64,000 bases of DNA from Pseudofulvibacter geojedonensis (lineage in GTDB: Bacteria; Bacteroidota; Bacteroidia; Flavobacteriales; Flavobacteriaceae), in contig NZ_JBHTJM010000003.1 in the NCBI RefSeq assembly GCF_042675745.1, positions 76,018 through 140,017 of the forward strand, in the 5' to 3' direction. The translations under genes and the position numbers were made by a program. The notes beneath the pieces were generated by a model. That model made no database searches. It worked only from the letters and a program-made list of their open reading frames with translations, and was not told the origin of the DNA. Every line of letters begins with the position of its first letter. The stretch's first letter is position 1. This document shows, piece after piece, positions 61,567-64,000 of the stretch.

Positions 61567-61631
61567 ACAATCTTATCAATTTACTGTTCATATTGTTTTA
61601 AATAAACATATGTTTTTATAGTTTTCGATTC

Positions 61632-61793
61632 ATGGCAAAAAAAGGAAGAGAAAAAAACACTAAAAATAAAAAGAAACATACGAAGCTTATGAATCGTAAG
61701 TTGAATAAGCTTCGAGAAGAAAAAGAACAACGTAAAAAAAGGTTAAAAGATTTAATTGTAAAAATAAATCAACAAAAAAGCAGTGAAGAATAG
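61632..61793 (+). CDS. Small basic protein, 53 residues
   Basis: MAKKGREKNTKNKKKHTKLM begins a Lys/Arg-rich helical peptide ending KINQQKSSEE. Over half the residues are charged, and it has no membrane segment. Its stop codon sits in the loop of the downstream terminator, which supports its being a real gene. A nucleic-acid or ribosome contact is possible from composition alone. Confidence 0.6.
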   Translation: MAKKGREKNTKNKKKHTKLMNRKLNKLREEKEQRKKRLKDLIVKINQQKSSEE

Positions 61794-61807
61794 TTCACTG
61801 CTTTTTT
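61774..61807. terminator. Bidirectional terminator overlapping the small gene's end
   Basis: AAAAAAGCAGTGAA and TTCACTGCTTTTTT form a perfect 14-bp stem around a 6-base loop containing the stop codon of the small basic protein. It serves convergent transcripts from both sides. Confidence 0.85.
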
Positions 61808-61827
61808 TGATTATAGTTATATAGGTT

Positions 61828-62919
61828 TTACTTAAAATAAGAAAAATCTTCACCGTCTTCTATCTTAAGTAGGGTCTCATAAATTAGCTTGATAACATTC
61901 TCAACATCGTTTCTATGAACCATTTCTACTGTTGTATGCATATAGCGCAATGGTAAAGAAATTAATGCAGAGGCAACTCCTCCGTTACTATAAGCAAAAG
62001 CATCAGTGTCTGTACCTGTAGCTCTTGATAGAGCAGACCTCTGAAAAGGTATTTTCTTTTCTTCGGCAGTATCAGTAATTAAATCTCGTAATTTTTGTTG
62101 TACAGCAGGTGCGTATGCAACAACAGGTCCTGCACCCATTTCTAAATGACCTTCCTTCTTCTTTTCAATCATAGGAGTAGTAGTGTCATGAGTTACATCT
62201 GTTACAATAGCAGCGTTTGGTTGAATGGTATGAGTAATCATTTCAGCACCTCTCAACCCAATTTCTTCTTGAACAGAGTTGGTAATGTAAAGTCCAAAAG
62301 GTAATTTCTTTTTGTTCTCATGCAATAAACGAGCTACTTCGGCAATCATAAATCCTCCCATTCTGTTATCTAAAGCTCTACATACAAACTTATCCTTGTT
62401 TAAAACATGAAATTCATCCGGATAAGTAATCACACAACCTACATGAATACCTAGTTTTTCAACTTCTTCTTTGGTTTTACATCCAACATCAATAAAAATA
62501 TTGTCTGGTTTTGGAGCTTCTTCTTTAGCTCTGTTTCTAGTATGTATAGCAGGCCACCCAAAAACACCTTTTACGATTCCTTTCTTAGTATGGATGTTTA
62601 CGATTTTACTAGGAGCTATTTGGTGGTCACTCCCACCATTTCTAATAACATATAACAAGCCGTTATCAGATATATAGTTTACATACCAAGAAATTTCATC
62701 GGCATGCCCTTCTATAACTACCTTATATGGAGCTTCCGGATTAATAACACCAACTGCGGTTCCGTAAGTATCAGTTATAAAAGTATCAACATAAGGTTTT
62801 AAATAATCCATCCAGATTTTCTGACCTTCCCATTCGTATCCAGTTGGAGCTGCGTTGTTGAGGTATTTTTCTAGAAATACCATCGACTTTTTATTTAATA
62901 TAGATTTTTTCTTCGCCAT
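61828..62919 (-). CDS. M42-family metallo-aminopeptidase
   Basis: 363 residues, cytoplasmic, homologous to FrvX/endoglucanase-M-type and TET aminopeptidases. Metal-binding and catalytic motifs are visible: VIEGHADEISW near residue 70, CRALDNRMGG near 181, and VQEEIGLRGA near 217, plus DVTHD near 240. The cutting specificity is unknown. It has no signal peptide. Confidence 0.88.
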   Translation of the reverse strand: MAKKKSILNKKSMVFLEKYLNNAAPTGYEWEGQKIWMDYLKPYVDTFITDTYGTAVGVINPEAPYKVVIEGHADEISWYVNYISDNGLLYVIRNGGSDHQIAPSKIVNIHTKKGIVKGVFGWPAIHTRNRAKEEAPKPDNIFIDVGCKTKEEVEKLGIHVGCVITYPDEFHVLNKDKFVCRALDNRMGGFMIAEVARLLHENKKKLPFGLYITNSVQEEIGLRGAEMITHTIQPNAAIVTDVTHDTTTPMIEKKKEGHLEMGAGPVVAYAPAVQQKLRDLITDTAEEKKIPFQRSALSRATGTDTDAFAYSNGGVASALISLPLRYMHTTVEMVHRNDVENVIKLIYETLLKIEDGEDFSYFK

Positions 62920-63004
62920 TGTCTTTATTTAATTAAAAGTTAAATGTAGTAATTTTTGAATGTATCATGCAATTATTCTTTAGTATACTTACAACTTAAT
63001 TGTG

Positions 63005-63012
63005 TAATTTTG
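63005..63012 (+). promoter_or_regulatory. -7 promoter element (TAATTTTG)
   Basis: Matches TAnnTTTG, 35 bases before the ATG at 63048. It overlaps upstream in-frame start candidates and so favours the internal ATG. Confidence 0.45.
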
Positions 63013-63047
63013 GAATGATTTTAGTGGTTAAGATTTTAAAGAGTAGA

Positions 63048-63728
63048 ATGAGATACATACCATATATATATATAATGTTATTCTCTATACTTTCATTTAG
63101 TCAGAATGAAAGTATAGAAGAAAAAGATACCCTAAATAAAGAAGTGTTTATTGTTAAAGGAGACTCTATATATAATCATGCTGTTAATTTAGATGATGTA
63201 GTAGTTCTTAAAAAAATAAGGTTTGCAGATAAACAAGATAGAATCAAGTATCTTATATTAAGAAGGAAAGTACGTAAAGTATATCCATATGCAAAAATGG
63301 CTGCCGATAAGCTTACCGAATTAAATGAAGAGTTGAAACATATAAAAGGTAAGCGTGCTAAAAAACGCTATACAAAAAAGGTTCAAAAATATATTGAAGA
63401 AGAGTTTTCTGCCAAGCTGAAAAAGTTTACTAGAACAGAAGGGCAGATATTAATTAAACTAATTCATCGCCAAACTGGCAAAACAGCATTCGCCTTGGTT
63501 AAAGAATTAAGAAGCGGGTGGAGGGCATTCTGGTATAACTCTACAGCCAATATGTTTAGTATATCATTAAAAGAAGAGTATAGTCCAAGTACATCACATG
63601 AAGATTTTTATATAGAAGATATACTAATGCGTTCTTTTATGGATGGAGTTTTAGAGAAGCAACCACATGCTTTAGACTACGATTATTTCGAGTTGTCAGA
63701 TAAGTGGTTTGATAAAACGACAAAATAA
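63048..63728 (+). CDS. DUF4294 protein, secreted
   Basis: 226 residues from the ATG at 63048 (signal MRYIPYIYIMLFSILSFSQ). The body has the DUF4294 hallmarks: KKIRFADKQDRIKYLILRRKVRKVYPYAKMAADKL and FTRTEGQILIKLIHRQTGKTAFALVKELRSGWRAFWYNSTANMF. The family is restricted largely to Bacteroidota and has no known function; the periplasmic location is predicted from the signal. Confidence 0.82.
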   Translation: MRYIPYIYIMLFSILSFSQNESIEEKDTLNKEVFIVKGDSIYNHAVNLDDVVVLKKIRFADKQDRIKYLILRRKVRKVYPYAKMAADKLTELNEELKHIKGKRAKKRYTKKVQKYIEEEFSAKLKKFTRTEGQILIKLIHRQTGKTAFALVKELRSGWRAFWYNSTANMFSISLKEEYSPSTSHEDFYIEDILMRSFMDGVLEKQPHALDYDYFELSDKWFDKTTK

Positions 63729-63847
63729 TTTGCATAGTTCAGTAAAACTTTATAAATTTATTTCCCTTTTTTAAACAGCTAAAAGACTCAGGTTTAATTA
63801 GTTTGTTTGATACACTAAAAATTTATTAAAAAAACTTTTGTTTTTTC

Positions 63848-63879
63848 TTGTTCAGAAGAAAAGAAAGGTAGTATATTTG
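63848..63879 (+). promoter_or_regulatory. Strong promoter at the window end
   Basis: TTG (63848-63850), a 21-base spacer and TATATTTG (63872-63879). The following bases CACCCGC almost repeat those after the tRNA-Arg promoter (TATATTTGCAACCGC), suggesting a shared stable-RNA promoter class. Confidence 0.65.
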
Positions 63880-64000
63880 CACCCGCTTACGGCAAGGGAT
63901 TATAAGGAGTTGGGTAGGCTGATGTTCATTAAAATAGTTAGAGAAAAGTTTTTCGAAAAAAGTTTTAAAAAAGCTTTGCAGAATTAAAAAAGGTTGTATG
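63880..64000 (+). other. Probable leader of a stable-RNA (rRNA) operon running off the window
   Basis: No coding frame. Downstream of the strong promoter, GTTCATTAAAATAG and then AGAGAAAAGTTTTTCGAAAA resemble the A-rich leader and antitermination region before 16S rRNA in Flavobacteriia. The rRNA itself is not reached, so this is inferred. Confidence 0.4.

Overview
The window comes from a low-GC member of the Bacteroidota, almost certainly a Flavobacteriaceae (Tenacibaculum/Polaribacter/Lacinutrix-like; the genus is a guess). The support is strong A+T richness, many start sites without a Shine-Dalgarno sequence, Bacteroidota promoters of the TAnnTTTG type, a type IX secretion (T9SS) C-terminal sorting domain, bacillithiol synthesis (BshC), and families typical of this group (DUF1599, BT_3928-type DoxX, DUF4294, DUF2723).

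Layout. 1-15.4 kb is a housekeeping block: end of bshC, a phosphoesterase, truA, an MsbA-like ABC exporter, the c-di-AMP synthase cdaA, folP, a run of envelope proteins, an ABC permease, tpiA, a porin, prmA, clpS and a TauE/SafE transporter. 15.47-41.6 kb is a large biosynthetic gene cluster, all on the + strand. 41.8-43.9 kb is a small two-gene cassette beside tRNA-Arg(ACG), bounded by a 14-bp copy of the tRNA 3' end. 44.0-46.4 kb holds apt and acs. 46.4-54.3 kb is a minus-strand glycosyltransferase operon. 54.9-61.6 kb encodes secreted fibre/adhesin proteins. The right end holds an M42 peptidase, a DUF4294 protein, and a strong promoter with a leader that looks like the start of a stable-RNA operon.

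The centrepiece is the 25-kb cluster. Its first half parallels the Pseudomonas pqs system step by step: an anthranilate/benzoate-type CoA ligase (PqsA-like), a PqsB/PqsC-like pair of KAS III proteins (one without a nucleophile, the next with Cys-His but no Asn), a complete Cys-His-Asn KAS III (PqsD-like) and an HxHxDH metallo-hydrolase (PqsE-like). Interleaved are an acyl carrier protein, a CrtI-like FAD oxidoreductase, an AurF-type di-iron oxygenase and an SCP2 protein. The second half is a type II fatty-acid/polyketide set (ketoreductase, ketosynthase, a chain-length-factor-like partner, dehydratase), an MMPL/LolA-like/beta-barrel export trio and a phosphopantetheinyl transferase. Then come supply and tailoring genes: anthranilate synthase (TrpE+TrpG), a PqsH/PqsL-type flavin monooxygenase, a DAHP synthase whose chorismate mutase tail is cut short, ferredoxin reductase, ferredoxin and kynureninase. 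The inferred product is a 2-alkenyl or 2-polyenyl-4-quinolone, possibly oxygenated, moved to the cell surface.

The cluster opens with an RfaH/UpxY-like NusG paralogue preceded by about 0.8 kb of leader containing a tandem 150-bp repeat. Each repeat ends in a short hairpin-and-pause-like element resembling the logic of the E. coli ops site. I infer that processive antitermination, not a PqsR-like activator, controls the cluster. All functional statements come from reading motifs and gene order; no database search was possible.
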